Of a stretch of DNA of 64,000 nucleotides, positions 44,045 to 53,271 are shown piece after piece. Source of the stretch: Rudanella lutea DSM 19387 (lineage in GTDB: Bacteria; Bacteroidota; Bacteroidia; Cytophagales; Spirosomataceae); contig NZ_KB913014.1 of NCBI RefSeq assembly GCF_000383955.1, forward strand, positions 58,881-122,880, given 5' to 3'. The notes under the pieces are model-generated. The model saw only the letters and a program-made list of their open reading frames with translations, searched no databases and was not told where the DNA came from. Positions within the stretch are counted from its first letter, which is position 1, and each line of letters starts with the position of its first letter. Both the position numbers and the translations under genes were made by a program.

Positions 44045-46237
44045 TTATTTCGTCTCGATCAAATGGGCGTAGACGCCGTTTTTCTTCATCAATTCCGCAT
44101 GCGTACCCCGCTCTACTACCTTGCCGTATTCCATCACAATGATCTCATCGCAATCAATGATTGTACTGAGCCGGTGCGCTACAATCAGGCACGTACAACC
44201 CCGCTTTTTAATGTTGTCCATCACGATCTTCTCGGCCGTGGGGTCCAGCGCGCTCGTGGCTTCGTCCATGATCAGAATCGACGGATTCGTGGCCAACGCC
44301 CGCGCTATCTCCAGACGTTGCCGCTGACCACCGCTGAAATTCGATCCCCCCTCCATCACCGAGCTATCGTACCCGTCTTTTCGCACGGATATGATGTCGT
44401 GAATAGCCGCATCGCGGGCCGACTGAATGATGTGTTTGTCGGGGATAGTCGAATCCCAGAAACTGATATTTTCTTTGATTGTCCCGTTGAAAATCAGCAC
44501 TTCCTGATCAATCACCGCCAGCGAATTGGTAATCACATGCCGGGGGTATTCGCTCTTGGGCTTACCGTCAAACAAAACCTCACCACTCCACAGGGGGTAC
44601 AAGCCGGAGGCAATCTTGGCCACGGTCGATTTGCCACTGCCCGACCCCCCAACCAGCGCCACCCGGCTTCCGGGCTTTACTTTCAGATTGAAATTCTCGA
44701 TCAGCGGGGCTACCGTGGTGTTATACCCAAAGGTCACGTTCCGCATCTCGAAATAACCGACCAACTTGTTCTGGGCAGCCTCGGCCTGGTGGGTCGCTAT
44801 GGCAGCGCTGCCTCTGAATTGTTCGTCGGTCTCATAATTCATCACGTCGTCGATGCGGTTCATGTCGCTTTCGGTTTCGTGGAGCATGGTACCCACGGCA
44901 ATCAACTGGTTGACCGGCCCGATAAAGTTGCCCATCAGAAACGTGAACGATACCAGTGCGCCAAGGGTCATTTCGCCATCCATGATCCGCAACGCCCCCA
45001 GCCCCAGAATGAGGGTAGTGGTCAGGGATGTAATCAGGGGGGGCAACACGTTCAGCCGGATGGTAAGCCACCCTAATTGCTGCTGGGCGTTGGTGACTTT
45101 GGCTAAGTAGCCGATCCAGTTGGTGAAGAAGTCGTTTTCGCGACCCGACGCTTTGAGTGTTTCGATCATGCTGATGCCCGACGTTGTGGTACCCAGCAGT
45201 TTCCCGGTTTCGTTACTGAGCGTCCGGCTGCCATCTTTCCGAGCCCGCGACACGAACTTCAGGGCAATCACGTTCAAGGCGGCCATACCAATGCCGATCA
45301 GCGTGAGCGGCACATCGTAAGAGAACATCAGCATGGCATAAAACAGGACGATGATAACGTTCAGGGCCGCGTTGGCCAGATCGCCACTCAATAACCGGGC
45401 TACTTTGTCGTTGAGCGACACCCGGTTGCCAATCTCCCCGCTGTATCGTTGGGTAAAAAACGAAATGGGCAGATGAAAAACGTGCCACAGAAACTTACTG
45501 GAGGTAGCCAGGGCAAGCTTCGTTTCGAGCTTCAGCAGGTAATATTGCTGAATGTAGACCAACGCGGCATTTATGACCAACACGGCGCCCATAATCAGCA
45601 GCAGGGGCATCACAAAGTCGGCGTGGCCATTCACCAGGTACTTGTCAATGAATATTTTGATGAATGACGGAATCACTAAACCCGGCACAACCAGAAACAG
45701 GCTGGCCAGCAGAATATAAACGATACTCAGCTTGGAGTTGGAAATCCGCGACGCCAGCGACGACGCCAAGCCCCGTTTTTCGTTACCCTTTTCAAACTGC
45801 TCGGTTGGCTTAAACGTGAGCACTACCCCCGTGTAAGCCTCGTCGAACTCATCGTAGGTGACGCTGTAGCGGCCCTGGGCCGGGTCGCTCAGAAACACCT
45901 TGTTTTTGGTAAAGCCCTCCAGCACCAGAAAGTGGTTGAAGTTCCAGAAGATAATGGCCGGTGTCTCGATCTGCATCAGCTTCTCCATCGACTTGGCGTA
46001 TCCTTTCGACTCTAGCCCGAACTGTTTGGCGGCTTTAATAATGTTGGTTGCCTTGAGCCCATCGCGCGATACCCCGCAGGCAATCCGGAGTTTTTCCAGC
46101 GGAACAAATTTACCAAAGTGCCCCAGCATGATGCTGAGCGCAGCTGCGCCACATTCGACGCTCTCCATCTGTAAGACCGTGGGGACTTTGACCGGGCCGG
46201 CCTGTTTCCCAATGGGAAATGTTGTCGTGGTTGCCAT
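44045..46237 (-). CDS. NHLM-type peptidase-ABC transporter (C39, PCAT)
   Basis: A 730-residue peptidase-containing ABC transporter that cleaves leaders after Gly-Gly and exports the core. The C39 peptidase occupies residues ~15-150 with catalytic C29 (MESVECGAAAL), H102 (NFNHFLVLEGF) and D118 (FLSDPAQG). Six membrane helices follow (~170-450), then the ATPase domain with GGSGSGKSTVAKI (Walker A), NFSGGQRQRLEIARAL (signature) and ILIMDEATSALDP (Walker B). It matches the NHLM peptidase/ATP-binding family. It is transcribed between the HlyD gene (15-base gap) and the second ABC gene. Its cargo is expected to be the double-glycine precursors at 39.6 kb and 52-54 kb. Confidence 0.95.
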   Translation of the reverse strand: MATTTTFPIGKQAGPVKVPTVLQMESVECGAAALSIMLGHFGKFVPLEKLRIACGVSRDGLKATNIIKAAKQFGLESKGYAKSMEKLMQIETPAIIFWNFNHFLVLEGFTKNKVFLSDPAQGRYSVTYDEFDEAYTGVVLTFKPTEQFEKGNEKRGLASSLASRISNSKLSIVYILLASLFLVVPGLVIPSFIKIFIDKYLVNGHADFVMPLLLIMGAVLVINAALVYIQQYYLLKLETKLALATSSKFLWHVFHLPISFFTQRYSGEIGNRVSLNDKVARLLSGDLANAALNVIIVLFYAMLMFSYDVPLTLIGIGMAALNVIALKFVSRARKDGSRTLSNETGKLLGTTTSGISMIETLKASGRENDFFTNWIGYLAKVTNAQQQLGWLTIRLNVLPPLITSLTTTLILGLGALRIMDGEMTLGALVSFTFLMGNFIGPVNQLIAVGTMLHETESDMNRIDDVMNYETDEQFRGSAAIATHQAEAAQNKLVGYFEMRNVTFGYNTTVAPLIENFNLKVKPGSRVALVGGSGSGKSTVAKIASGLYPLWSGEVLFDGKPKSEYPRHVITNSLAVIDQEVLIFNGTIKENISFWDSTIPDKHIIQSARDAAIHDIISVRKDGYDSSVMEGGSNFSGGQRQRLEIARALATNPSILIMDEATSALDPTAEKIVMDNIKKRGCTCLIVAHRLSTIIDCDEIIVMEYGKVVERGTHAELMKKNGVYAHLIETK

Positions 46238-46252
46238 CTGGAAAACGCCGGA

Positions 46253-47515
46253 TCAATACAGGTTGAAGAATTTCTTGAACGCGGGTACAACAATCGAAAT
46301 GGGGTTCTCCTGCTTAACGGTGATCTGCCCCATGCACGTTGTGCCCTCTTTGATGGCAACGTCCGGCCCCTTGGCCGATGTCCACCGGAATCCACTGTGC
46401 GAGTCGGCGTCTTTCTCAAACTCAACGTGTACTTCAAACAGTGGCCCCAGGGCCAGCAGACCTTTGGCCAGCTGATCGTTTTTGACCGAGGTCATCATGC
46501 CCTGTTGCGTGATCGGAAAATCAGAAACGTAGGTAACCTTGCCTTTTATGAAGCCGTATTCCTGAGGTTGCACGGTGGAGGGCACCACGAAGGCTTCCAT
46601 ATTTCGCTTGATCTTCTTGCCATCCTGCGACGGAATGTACAACACCCCTTTCAGGCTGACCAATTGGCCATCCTGTCCGTTTTTGAGTTTGAACAGGGGC
46701 GTACCCGGCCCGACCATCACCCCGGCATCGGTCAGTACCTCCACCACTTCGCCACTGTACGAGCTGACAATGTTCGACTGGGTGTTGTAGCGCTCGGTCA
46801 GATACTGCAAGCTGCGCTCGGCTTCGGCAATCTGCTGCTGCTGAAACGTGACCTTTTGCTGCATGCCATAGCCCACGTCGTGCTGCCGGCTCGACACCTC
46901 GGCCAATTGTCCCTTCAGTCGCTCAATGGTATTTTGAGAGGCATCGATCTGTTGCTTTGTGTTGGCTACCTGCGCCTTTACGATCAACCCTTTTTCGAGC
47001 AAATTCACCTCCGATTCCAACTGGTTGGACAGAAACGACAGCTTCTTTTTCTCAGCCTCGATCTCACCCTGGATACTTACCCGATTCTGACTGATGAGTT
47101 CGCCCTCCAGCGCGGTTCCTTTGCTACCGTACGAAACGACCTTGTTCAGCTCGCTCTTTTTTTCGGCCACAACGGCCCGGGCGTTCTCGATCTGCTGCTG
47201 AAGATCGGGTTGCTGAATCGTAGCGATAACGTCACCTTTGGCCACCTTGTCGCCGATGCGTACGTTCAACTTCATCAGTTGCCCCTGCGCGGTGGCCACC
47301 ACTTCGTGGACTTCACCCCCCAGCACGACCCCCGTAACGTTTAGTTTGGTACTCACCCGGCCAAAAACAGACCACGCGATACCCGTAGCCAGGGCGACAA
47401 ATACGACCGAAAGGGTAATCCAGGCTTTCGGGCCGGTCACCTTGATTAATTGATCTAATTTTTCGGGTGTTGACAGCTTTTCTAAGGCTGACTTTCTAAA
47501 AAAACCTGCTGACAT
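46253..47515 (-). CDS. HlyD-type secretion adaptor of the NHLM system
   Basis: A 420-residue membrane-fusion protein. One N-terminal helix (ITLSVVFVALATGIAWSVFG, about residues 33-52) anchors it in the inner membrane. A lipoyl/barrel-sandwich region (VVATAQGQLMKLNVRIGD) is split by a long coiled-coil hairpin (~100-225), followed by a beta-barrel with VVEVLTDAGVMVGPG. It connects the ABC transporter to the TolC-like channel encoded 11 bases upstream. Matches the NHLM secretion protein family. Frame and length are normal. Confidence 0.92.
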   Translation of the reverse strand: MSAGFFRKSALEKLSTPEKLDQLIKVTGPKAWITLSVVFVALATGIAWSVFGRVSTKLNVTGVVLGGEVHEVVATAQGQLMKLNVRIGDKVAKGDVIATIQQPDLQQQIENARAVVAEKKSELNKVVSYGSKGTALEGELISQNRVSIQGEIEAEKKKLSFLSNQLESEVNLLEKGLIVKAQVANTKQQIDASQNTIERLKGQLAEVSSRQHDVGYGMQQKVTFQQQQIAEAERSLQYLTERYNTQSNIVSSYSGEVVEVLTDAGVMVGPGTPLFKLKNGQDGQLVSLKGVLYIPSQDGKKIKRNMEAFVVPSTVQPQEYGFIKGKVTYVSDFPITQQGMMTSVKNDQLAKGLLALGPLFEVHVEFEKDADSHSGFRWTSAKGPDVAIKEGTTCMGQITVKQENPISIVVPAFKKFFNLY

Positions 47516-47526
47516 GGCTGTTTCGG

Positions 47527-49104
47527 TTAGTGGTTGGTTGGATCAGGAATTGTGTAAAACACGTTCTGATCAATGGTAAATCCGTTTGCATTGGCGCGAA
47601 TCAACGTGCCGGTATCGTGCCGGAGGTTAATAATCGCAATGGCAAATTGCCGGTAGGCCTGCAAGTACTTCAGTTGTGCCGAGGTCAGGCGATCCTGAAA
47701 CAGAATCAGGTTCAACATGGTCGTGAGGCCCGACTTAAACTTAATTTGCTCATTGTTGTACACATCCTGGTTGTAGTTCAGCACCTCCTCGGCTTTTTGA
47801 AGGCCCAGAACACTATTGTTCAGGTAGTTGAGGTCATTGCTGATGTCCAGCTCAAGGGTGCGCAGCAGGTTGTTAACCACTACGTTCTGATCGTTCATAG
47901 CCACGTAGCTCTTTATCCGATTACCCTTCGCCAGGTTGTTGTTGACGGGAAAGGTAAAGGTCAGTTTGGCCCCGGTACCCACGGTTCGTCCCTGATAATT
48001 GGAGAATGACGACAGGGCGTCGGTCATTCCGTTGCCGGTACTGATGCCCCCGTACGAAAAAAAGCCGGTCAAGTCCAACTGCGGCTTCACGTTGTTCTGG
48101 GCTAACTGATACTCCCGCTCCAGAGCTTCGTTACCCTGTTTTGCCGCCCGCAGATCGGCCCGTCGCTCCTTCGCTACGCGTACAAAATCGGCCTTCTCCA
48201 GATCAGGCCGGTACGCCGACCCCGCAATGCCTGGAAAATCGTTCTGGGGAATATCCAGCAGCAGACTTTCTTCCGTACTAAACCCGACTACCTTGCCGAG
48301 GTAGATTTTGGCTGCGTACAACTCCTGTTCGGCCATCAGCGTGAGCCGTTCCTGACTGGCTAAGTCGGCGCGAATCTGCACCAGATCACCTGCGGGCTTT
48401 TTATCACCCTTAATCAGCTCTTCGGTAACCGACAGCACGTTGCGGAGCCGGTTCTCACTTTGCTTGTAAATATCCAGGTTCTTATACGCTGCCGTGTAGC
48501 CCCAGTAGGCCGTTGCGATCTGCCACAGTTCGTACGAGTTGGCAAATTCATTGTTGCTTTTGGCGTTATCGACGTACAACGTATACGACCGTTCGAGTGC
48601 GGTGGTAACGCTGCGCCCCCGGCCCCGGAGCAGGGGCTGCGTCAGAGACAGGTTGAGGGTGCTTGCGTTGTTACCCAAAAACGGGTTGATCTGCTGGTTG
48701 TAGGCGTTAAGCGGATAATTGTTGTTCGTGAACCGATAGTTCATGCTTACCTCCGTCAACTGCCCCGTGCGGAGCCGTTGACGAATCCCCGCCGACAGGT
48801 TCAGTGTGTTCGACTTCAGGAGGCTGCTTTCCACCAGAGGGGCTCGGGGGTCGGCACCCGGCAGCACGTATTGATTGGTTTGAAGCAACAACTCGGAAAA
48901 CGAATTCAGATCGAAAACACTCCGCTGAATCTGTAAATTCGACTCGGCACTCCGCACGGCGTATTCACTTCGAACGATGGTTGGGTTCCTGGACAGCGCA
49001 CTCGATGCAATGTCGAGCAGGTTTGCCTTGATGGCTGTTTGCCCGTTTGCGTAGTGGTCTAGCCCCAACCAGAGCAGCCATAGCATGACGATAAAATGTC
49101 TCAT
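47527..49104 (-). CDS. TolC-family outer membrane channel
   Basis: A 525-residue outer membrane efflux protein with an N-terminal signal peptide (FIVMLWLLWLGLDHYANG). Two related halves contain the long helices of the TolC barrel-tunnel, for example VRSAESNLQIQRSVFDLNSF in the first and KAEEVLNYNQDVYNNEQIKF in the second. It forms the exit duct for the NHLM exporter and is followed by HlyD, PCAT and ABC genes with 11-15-base gaps, so all are one transcription unit. Start at ATG 49104. Confidence 0.92.
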   Translation of the reverse strand: MRHFIVMLWLLWLGLDHYANGQTAIKANLLDIASSALSRNPTIVRSEYAVRSAESNLQIQRSVFDLNSFSELLLQTNQYVLPGADPRAPLVESSLLKSNTLNLSAGIRQRLRTGQLTEVSMNYRFTNNNYPLNAYNQQINPFLGNNASTLNLSLTQPLLRGRGRSVTTALERSYTLYVDNAKSNNEFANSYELWQIATAYWGYTAAYKNLDIYKQSENRLRNVLSVTEELIKGDKKPAGDLVQIRADLASQERLTLMAEQELYAAKIYLGKVVGFSTEESLLLDIPQNDFPGIAGSAYRPDLEKADFVRVAKERRADLRAAKQGNEALEREYQLAQNNVKPQLDLTGFFSYGGISTGNGMTDALSSFSNYQGRTVGTGAKLTFTFPVNNNLAKGNRIKSYVAMNDQNVVVNNLLRTLELDISNDLNYLNNSVLGLQKAEEVLNYNQDVYNNEQIKFKSGLTTMLNLILFQDRLTSAQLKYLQAYRQFAIAIINLRHDTGTLIRANANGFTIDQNVFYTIPDPTNH

Positions 49105-49206
49105 TTTCTATGAATTGATCTTCTAACGTATACCTATATACGATATCCTAATTTGTCATTTATTTACGGACCCATGATGACCAATCACCGGAGCCAATGT
49201 GCCTGA

Positions 49207-49728
49207 CTATACCTCCGAAAACCGGTGTAAGATTTTGGTAAACCGTGATCCGGCCTGGGCTACGCTATCGAGCACGCCCATCTCAACCATGTCTTCTTCT
49301 TCGGGATTGCCAAAGCCAAGCTGATCGGTCGTTTTCCGCAGACGATTGGAGAGAAACAGGGCCAAGGCATAGTAGAAGTTGGCCTTGAAGTCGGCGTTTG
49401 TCAGCATCCGGGCGCTGATCTTGTCGCGGGAGATCTGGAAAATATCGGAGGGTTTGGTAACGATCACCGACACCGACGGCGGCCGCGACTCCAGAAACGA
49501 CATCTCACCAACCACCTCACCCGCTCCCAGGGTAGCAATGCACTCGTCGGAATTGGTAGTGGCGCACACCGCCAACTGACCCGATAGTACGATGTACAGA
49601 CTATCAATAGCTTCTCCTTTGTTGATCAAACGGTCGCCCGTCTCCATGGACAGTTTGCTGCCATTCTGAAGCATCCATTCTACATCTCTGTCGTTCAGCT
49701 GGCCTAAGAAAAAAAGTGCTCGTTTCAT
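49207..49728 (-). CDS. Cyclic-nucleotide-binding domain protein
   Basis: A 173-residue protein that is mainly one cNMP-binding domain: NKGEAIDSLYIVLSGQLAVC, GAGEVVGEMSFLESRPPSVS (phosphate-binding cassette with G-E-x-S and a following R-P-P-S) and a C-helix with FKANFYYALALFLSNRL. There is no DNA-binding HTH, so it is not a CRP-type regulator but may bind cAMP and act on partner proteins. It is the first gene upstream of the TolC-HlyD-ABC operon (102-base gap) and so may regulate the exporter, as suggested by the cyclase gene 5 kb away. Confidence 0.85.
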   Translation of the reverse strand: MKRALFFLGQLNDRDVEWMLQNGSKLSMETGDRLINKGEAIDSLYIVLSGQLAVCATTNSDECIATLGAGEVVGEMSFLESRPPSVSVIVTKPSDIFQISRDKISARMLTNADFKANFYYALALFLSNRLRKTTDQLGFGNPEEEDMVEMGVLDSVAQAGSRFTKILHRFSEV

Positions 49729-49835
49729 GATTAATTTAGTTTATAGTATAGTCAGATCTTAAAGTAGTATGGGCAAATATATCGGGCGCATGACTGACAA
49801 AACTGTCAAAATATGGGTCAAATCGGACAGGCTTG

Positions 49836-50489
49836 TTACCGCAGCGAATGCAGCAACTCTTTCGGAGCTACATTGTATTGACAGGCAAACAACCTCGAGA
49901 AATAATGGACGTCGCTGTAGCCCACGGCATAGGCAATCTGAGAAACGGACTGCTGCACGTAACCGTCGATCAGCTGTTTTGCCCGGTGCAGACGCAATAT
50001 TCGGATGTACTTGTTAGGCGTCAGAAACACCAGGTTCACAATCTTTCGGTGCAACTGCCGCTCGCTCACTGCCATCTTGTACGAGAGTTCGCCGAGGTCC
50101 AGGTAGTCCTGACTAATGTTATTATATACCTCTTTCTCAAGTCCCACCAGCCACTCCTGATCCACCTTCGCCACCTTTTGCGGGTTTACTTCCCCAGCAC
50201 ACATACTCCGCACGTTTTCATTCGACTCGTAAATGCCAAAAATCTCCGGGCGATGGTGATAGGTGACACTAAGGGACTTGGCTTTGGCTTTAGCCAGGAT
50301 TTCTTCTACTATATCACTTATTTCTCGACTATTTCTGAAAATGATTTCCTCTATTTTGTCTTTGTCGTAGGTATCACTTTCTCTTCCCGCTTTTATGATA
50401 CTCTCTAACGGACTTTTGATGTTTTGAGCAAGCTGTTCCAGGACGTTGGGTGAATTCCAGTTGATAGGTTGATTACAAATCGTATGCAT
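49836..50489 (-). CDS. AraC-family transcriptional regulator
   Basis: A 217-residue regulator with a C-terminal AraC-type double helix-turn-helix domain (residues ~120-217): GELSYKMAVSERQLHRKIVN and the second HTH IAYAVGYSDVHYFSRLFACQ. The first 110 residues have no classic cupin; they are a charged helical region with SPLESIIKAGRES, resembling the dimerisation part of two-component histidine kinases without the catalytic domain. It lies between the JmjC oxygenase and the export operon, and is a good candidate to control one or both. The start is the ATG at 50489. Confidence 0.88.
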   Translation of the reverse strand: MHTICNQPINWNSPNVLEQLAQNIKSPLESIIKAGRESDTYDKDKIEEIIFRNSREISDIVEEILAKAKAKSLSVTYHHRPEIFGIYESNENVRSMCAGEVNPQKVAKVDQEWLVGLEKEVYNNISQDYLDLGELSYKMAVSERQLHRKIVNLVFLTPNKYIRILRLHRAKQLIDGYVQQSVSQIAYAVGYSDVHYFSRLFACQYNVAPKELLHSLR

Positions 50490-50567
50490 ATGAAATGTAT
50501 GGTTGAAAATAAAACTATGTTTATTGTTTTTCTCAAATATGATCGAAATGTATTGATAACCATACGG

Positions 50568-50602
50568 ACTGAGGCTGTTGTTGTCTTAACAATAGCCTCA
50601 GT
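50568..50602 (-). terminator. Hairpin after the JmjC oxygenase gene
   Basis: The arms ACTGAGGCTGTTGTT (50568-50582) and AACAATAGCCTCAGT (50588-50602) pair over 15 bases with one G-U pair and a 5-base loop, 29 bases downstream of the stop at 50631. It probably ends the oxygenase transcript before the AraC gene. Confidence 0.65.
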
Positions 50603-50630
50603 GTATTCTATTCTCTATCAGAACGATAAA

Positions 50631-51845
50631 CTAGCAAACGACCCTTAACAAGCCACCGCGAATCAACCGTTTAGCTAATTTTAGCTTGTTTTCAGCGCTC
50701 AGGAATGGAATATCATTCACCGAAAATGTTCCCTCCTGCTGAGCAATAAATGCGAGTGAATTTGCAATCTGAGAAGGGCCTTTAATAACATTACCCTGAA
50801 ACGAAATCCTGGCTCCGGTAATAGTATTGCTTACGGTGGCACTCAATCCTTCCCTCCGGGAAAGCTGCGAGTCCAGGTTAATATGGTTGAGCTTGTTTAG
50901 GCTAGAAAAATGCCCGTCGGGTCTTGGCTGCTCTTTTGTTCGAAACTCTTCTCCTAAAATACTTAGGCAACCATTTATATTTTCTTTCTTGAATACCTGT
51001 TGAAGAATCGTGATGAAATTGAGTTCTGCGTCAGCTGAGAGTAGTTCACTATTGGGTGCATTCAAATAACCAATAGGAAGTGCTTGACGCAATTCTATAT
51101 GCTTTTGACTCAAGCTTACCAATGCTTTGGAAATAAAATCAATCCACTGCGTAGAATGGACCCCGATAGTGATGTGCATTGACGACTGATCGGTGGTATA
51201 TGCCTCATGTGGTACGCCACGCGGCATGTACAGTAGGTCGCCCGCTTTCATCGTAATCTCTCTGGCCCCACCCAGTTGCTCACGTTGAAAAACGGGTTGA
51301 AAGCTATGTAAGAGTGGAGTTTTAAAATAGGTGTCGTCGTACAAGATCCAGTGCTTTTCTCCAGAAATCTGCAAGGCGAAAACATCGTGTGAGTCATAAT
51401 GAGGTGACAGCGCTTTTTCGTTTTCCGGCGTTAAGTAGAGGTTCGCAACCGCATTATGGCTTGTAAATTGACGAACGTTCTCGACAAGCATTTTGAGAGG
51501 GTCCCAATAATGTTGAATCTCGTTGATTACAATCGTATGACCGTCAGCATAAGCCGTATAAAGTTGATTCAAATTCAGACTTCCATCCTTGTTTTCATAA
51601 ATGGTGGGATTCAAAGGCTGTTGGCTTTTAACCACTCGCAAGTTCCCCCCTTTCGGACGGTTATAGTCTAATACCTTATCTAAATCTGCGATTGAAAATA
51701 ATGATGAAAAGAAATCAGGGTTATCTCTTTGGATATGTAAAACCTGTTTTTCCCAGTAATTGGCCTCAAAATCATGTAGACCTATTGGCTGAATCAAATC
51801 AGAGAAGTGTTTAACTGTGGCTCGTGTTTCAATATCGGTTTCCAT
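50631..51845 (-). CDS. JmjC/cupin-type 2-oxoglutarate Fe(II) oxygenase
   Basis: A 404-residue protein of the bacterial JmjC/cupin-4 (ROXA/YcfD-like) class. The iron triad is visible: HYDSHD with H-x-D in the middle of the protein, and the distal His in RGVPHEAYT about 65 residues on; ISGEKHWILYDD contains the 2-oxoglutarate-type contact residues. A winged-helix-like C-terminal domain (~300-404) follows. Known relatives hydroxylate ribosomal proteins. Placed between the NHLP precursor genes and the export operon, this one may hydroxylate RiPP cores (inference). The ATG at 51845 gives the complete domain. Confidence 0.85.
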   Translation of the reverse strand: METDIETRATVKHFSDLIQPIGLHDFEANYWEKQVLHIQRDNPDFFSSLFSIADLDKVLDYNRPKGGNLRVVKSQQPLNPTIYENKDGSLNLNQLYTAYADGHTIVINEIQHYWDPLKMLVENVRQFTSHNAVANLYLTPENEKALSPHYDSHDVFALQISGEKHWILYDDTYFKTPLLHSFQPVFQREQLGGAREITMKAGDLLYMPRGVPHEAYTTDQSSMHITIGVHSTQWIDFISKALVSLSQKHIELRQALPIGYLNAPNSELLSADAELNFITILQQVFKKENINGCLSILGEEFRTKEQPRPDGHFSSLNKLNHINLDSQLSRREGLSATVSNTITGARISFQGNVIKGPSQIANSLAFIAQQEGTFSVNDIPFLSAENKLKLAKRLIRGGLLRVVC

Positions 51846-51987
51846 CTGTAGCTAGCTTTAGGATAACTAAAAAGTATTATTATTACTAAAATTGTATAAC
51901 TAATAGATAAATCTGGGAACACGCTAAACATCCCCTCCATTTACACCTCACAAGAAAACAACGGAGATCATTTTGATCATTAGTAAT

Positions 51988-52179
51988 TTACTTTTTTGTC
52001 TTCGAAATCATGGTGATTACATTAACAAACAGTACAAGAACCCCTAATACAATGAATGCGTATCCTATTTTTTTATGGTTGTAGTAATGTATCAGCTGGT
52101 AACCAAAATACTCTAAGCCTATTCCGATCAAAATAGTCACAAGAGGTACCAAAACAGTCATTTGATCTTTGGATATCAT
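51988..52179 (-). CDS. Small two-helix membrane protein
   Basis: A 63-residue membrane protein, starting at the ATG at 52179; the longer frame depends on a TTG seven codons upstream. Two helices: VLVPLVTILIGIGLEYFGYQ and GYAFIVLGVLVLFVNVITMI. The C-terminus is basic (SKTKK). It lies between the JmjC and NHLP precursor genes, on the same strand. Such small membrane proteins can be immunity or accessory factors, but I see no family signature. Confidence 0.6.
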   Translation of the reverse strand: MISKDQMTVLVPLVTILIGIGLEYFGYQLIHYYNHKKIGYAFIVLGVLVLFVNVITMISKTKK

Positions 52180-52401
52180 GGCTAGTAAATTAGGGTGCAA
52201 TTCAAATTATCGGATAAATATTTCTTAGATTATACTACTCGCAGTCAGCAGGTTAATTATAGAGAGACTGTTGATCTTATCGCACAACTGGCTCCAACCA
52301 CTCTCCTATTTTACTGACTTGATAAGCTAATGTGTCGTATGCTAATCTATCCAAAAAGCGAACAACTATGTCCCACGACAATTTGAATTGCACCGATTTA
52401 A

Positions 52402-52791
52402 TTATTCACTATCAGTTCTGTTAGCGTAATACCCTACTACAGCTCCTGCACCGGCAGCGACAATGGCAGCCCCGGCATACCAACAAAGTGTTGCGACGCT
52501 TACTGTTCCGATTACTTCTCCCCCAGAAACTGTTTCCAACTGTTCGTCCGTTAATTCTAACGTGTCCAGGTCCTTTTTTGAAGGAATGTTTAAATAGATA
52601 GTAGATGCGTCTGACTGATCTTCGACTACAAAGCGAACATCAGCTGAAAGACTATGTCCAACCACCTCTTCAAGTGTCTTGTGGGGATTTTTAATTAATC
52701 TTTCTTTAAACTCAGGACTATCCCATGAGTTTTGATACAAGTTATTTAAAACCTGTAAACCAGCAGCTTGACTTTCAGAATAGCTATTCAT
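52402..52791 (-). CDS. NHLP-family RiPP precursor 1
   Basis: A 129-residue peptide precursor. The long leader has the nitrile-hydratase-like pattern (NSWDSPEFKERLIKNPHKTL, then FVVEDQSDASTIYLNIP) and ends ELTDEQLETVSGG at about residue 91, a double-glycine site. The 38-residue core starts EVIGTVSVATLC and continues as a hydrophobic, Gly/Ala-rich helix (GAAIVAAGAGAVVGYYA), with one Cys and four Ser/Thr. Last of four tandem paralogues; the leader diverges most from the others. It is a likely substrate of the local C39 transporter and of LanB or the JmjC enzyme. Confidence 0.87.
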   Translation of the reverse strand: MNSYSESQAAGLQVLNNLYQNSWDSPEFKERLIKNPHKTLEEVVGHSLSADVRFVVEDQSDASTIYLNIPSKKDLDTLELTDEQLETVSGGEVIGTVSVATLCWYAGAAIVAAGAGAVVGYYANRTDSE

Positions 52792-52827
52792 TATTATATT
52801 TTTTAGGTGTTTAAACTAGTTTACTTT

Positions 52828-53211
52828 TTACTGAGCTGTTGCTGATTCTGTATTGTCTCTTGTTGCCATATCTTTTCCTATCGCATAACCACCTACAAAA
52901 GCACCGCCTACAAAAGTGCATATTGCAATAGCTAAAAGAATTGACTCGCCACCTGCAACCATTTCTAACTGTTCATCGCTTAATTCCATACAATCTAGCT
53001 CTACCTTTTTTGGGAGGTTGAAATAAACTGTAGACTCATCAGTTTGATCGACAACCAAAAACTTTTGGCCTTGTCCGATGAGAATTTTTTCACCCGTAAG
53101 CTTCTCGATGGTTTCAAGCGGGTTATTGATCAACTCGCTTTTGAATTGAGCATCTTCCCAGGCTTTTGCTACGACTTGTGCGTATAGCTTTTGTTCTTGT
53201 GAAATTTCCAT
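52828..53211 (-). CDS. NHLP-family RiPP precursor 2
   Basis: A 127-residue precursor with the shared leader (YAQVVAKAWEDAQFKSELIN, then VVDQTDESTVYFNLPKK) ending ELSDEQLEMVAGG near residue 88. The 39-residue core has a hydrophobic glycine-zipper-like part (AICTFVGGAFVGGYAIGK) and a polar tail rich in Thr/Ser (ATRDNTESATAQ). One Cys and five Thr/Ser are available for modification. The hydrophobic G-x-x-x-G pattern resembles pore-forming class II bacteriocins. It lies 60 bases upstream-side of precursor 1 in the same direction. Confidence 0.9.
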   Translation of the reverse strand: MEISQEQKLYAQVVAKAWEDAQFKSELINNPLETIEKLTGEKILIGQGQKFLVVDQTDESTVYFNLPKKVELDCMELSDEQLEMVAGGESILLAIAICTFVGGAFVGGYAIGKDMATRDNTESATAQ

Positions 53212-53271
53212 TTGTTTGATTGGTTGTTCTAATGTATGATCGAAATAGTTGATATAACTAATGGGTTTTCA

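Noticed and set aside
44063-47344. Plus-strand open frames opposite the NHLM transporter genes (337 and 315 codons)
   Set aside because: They lie wholly within the C39-ABC and HlyD genes on the other strand, have His/Gln/Arg-rich shadow composition and no family motif.
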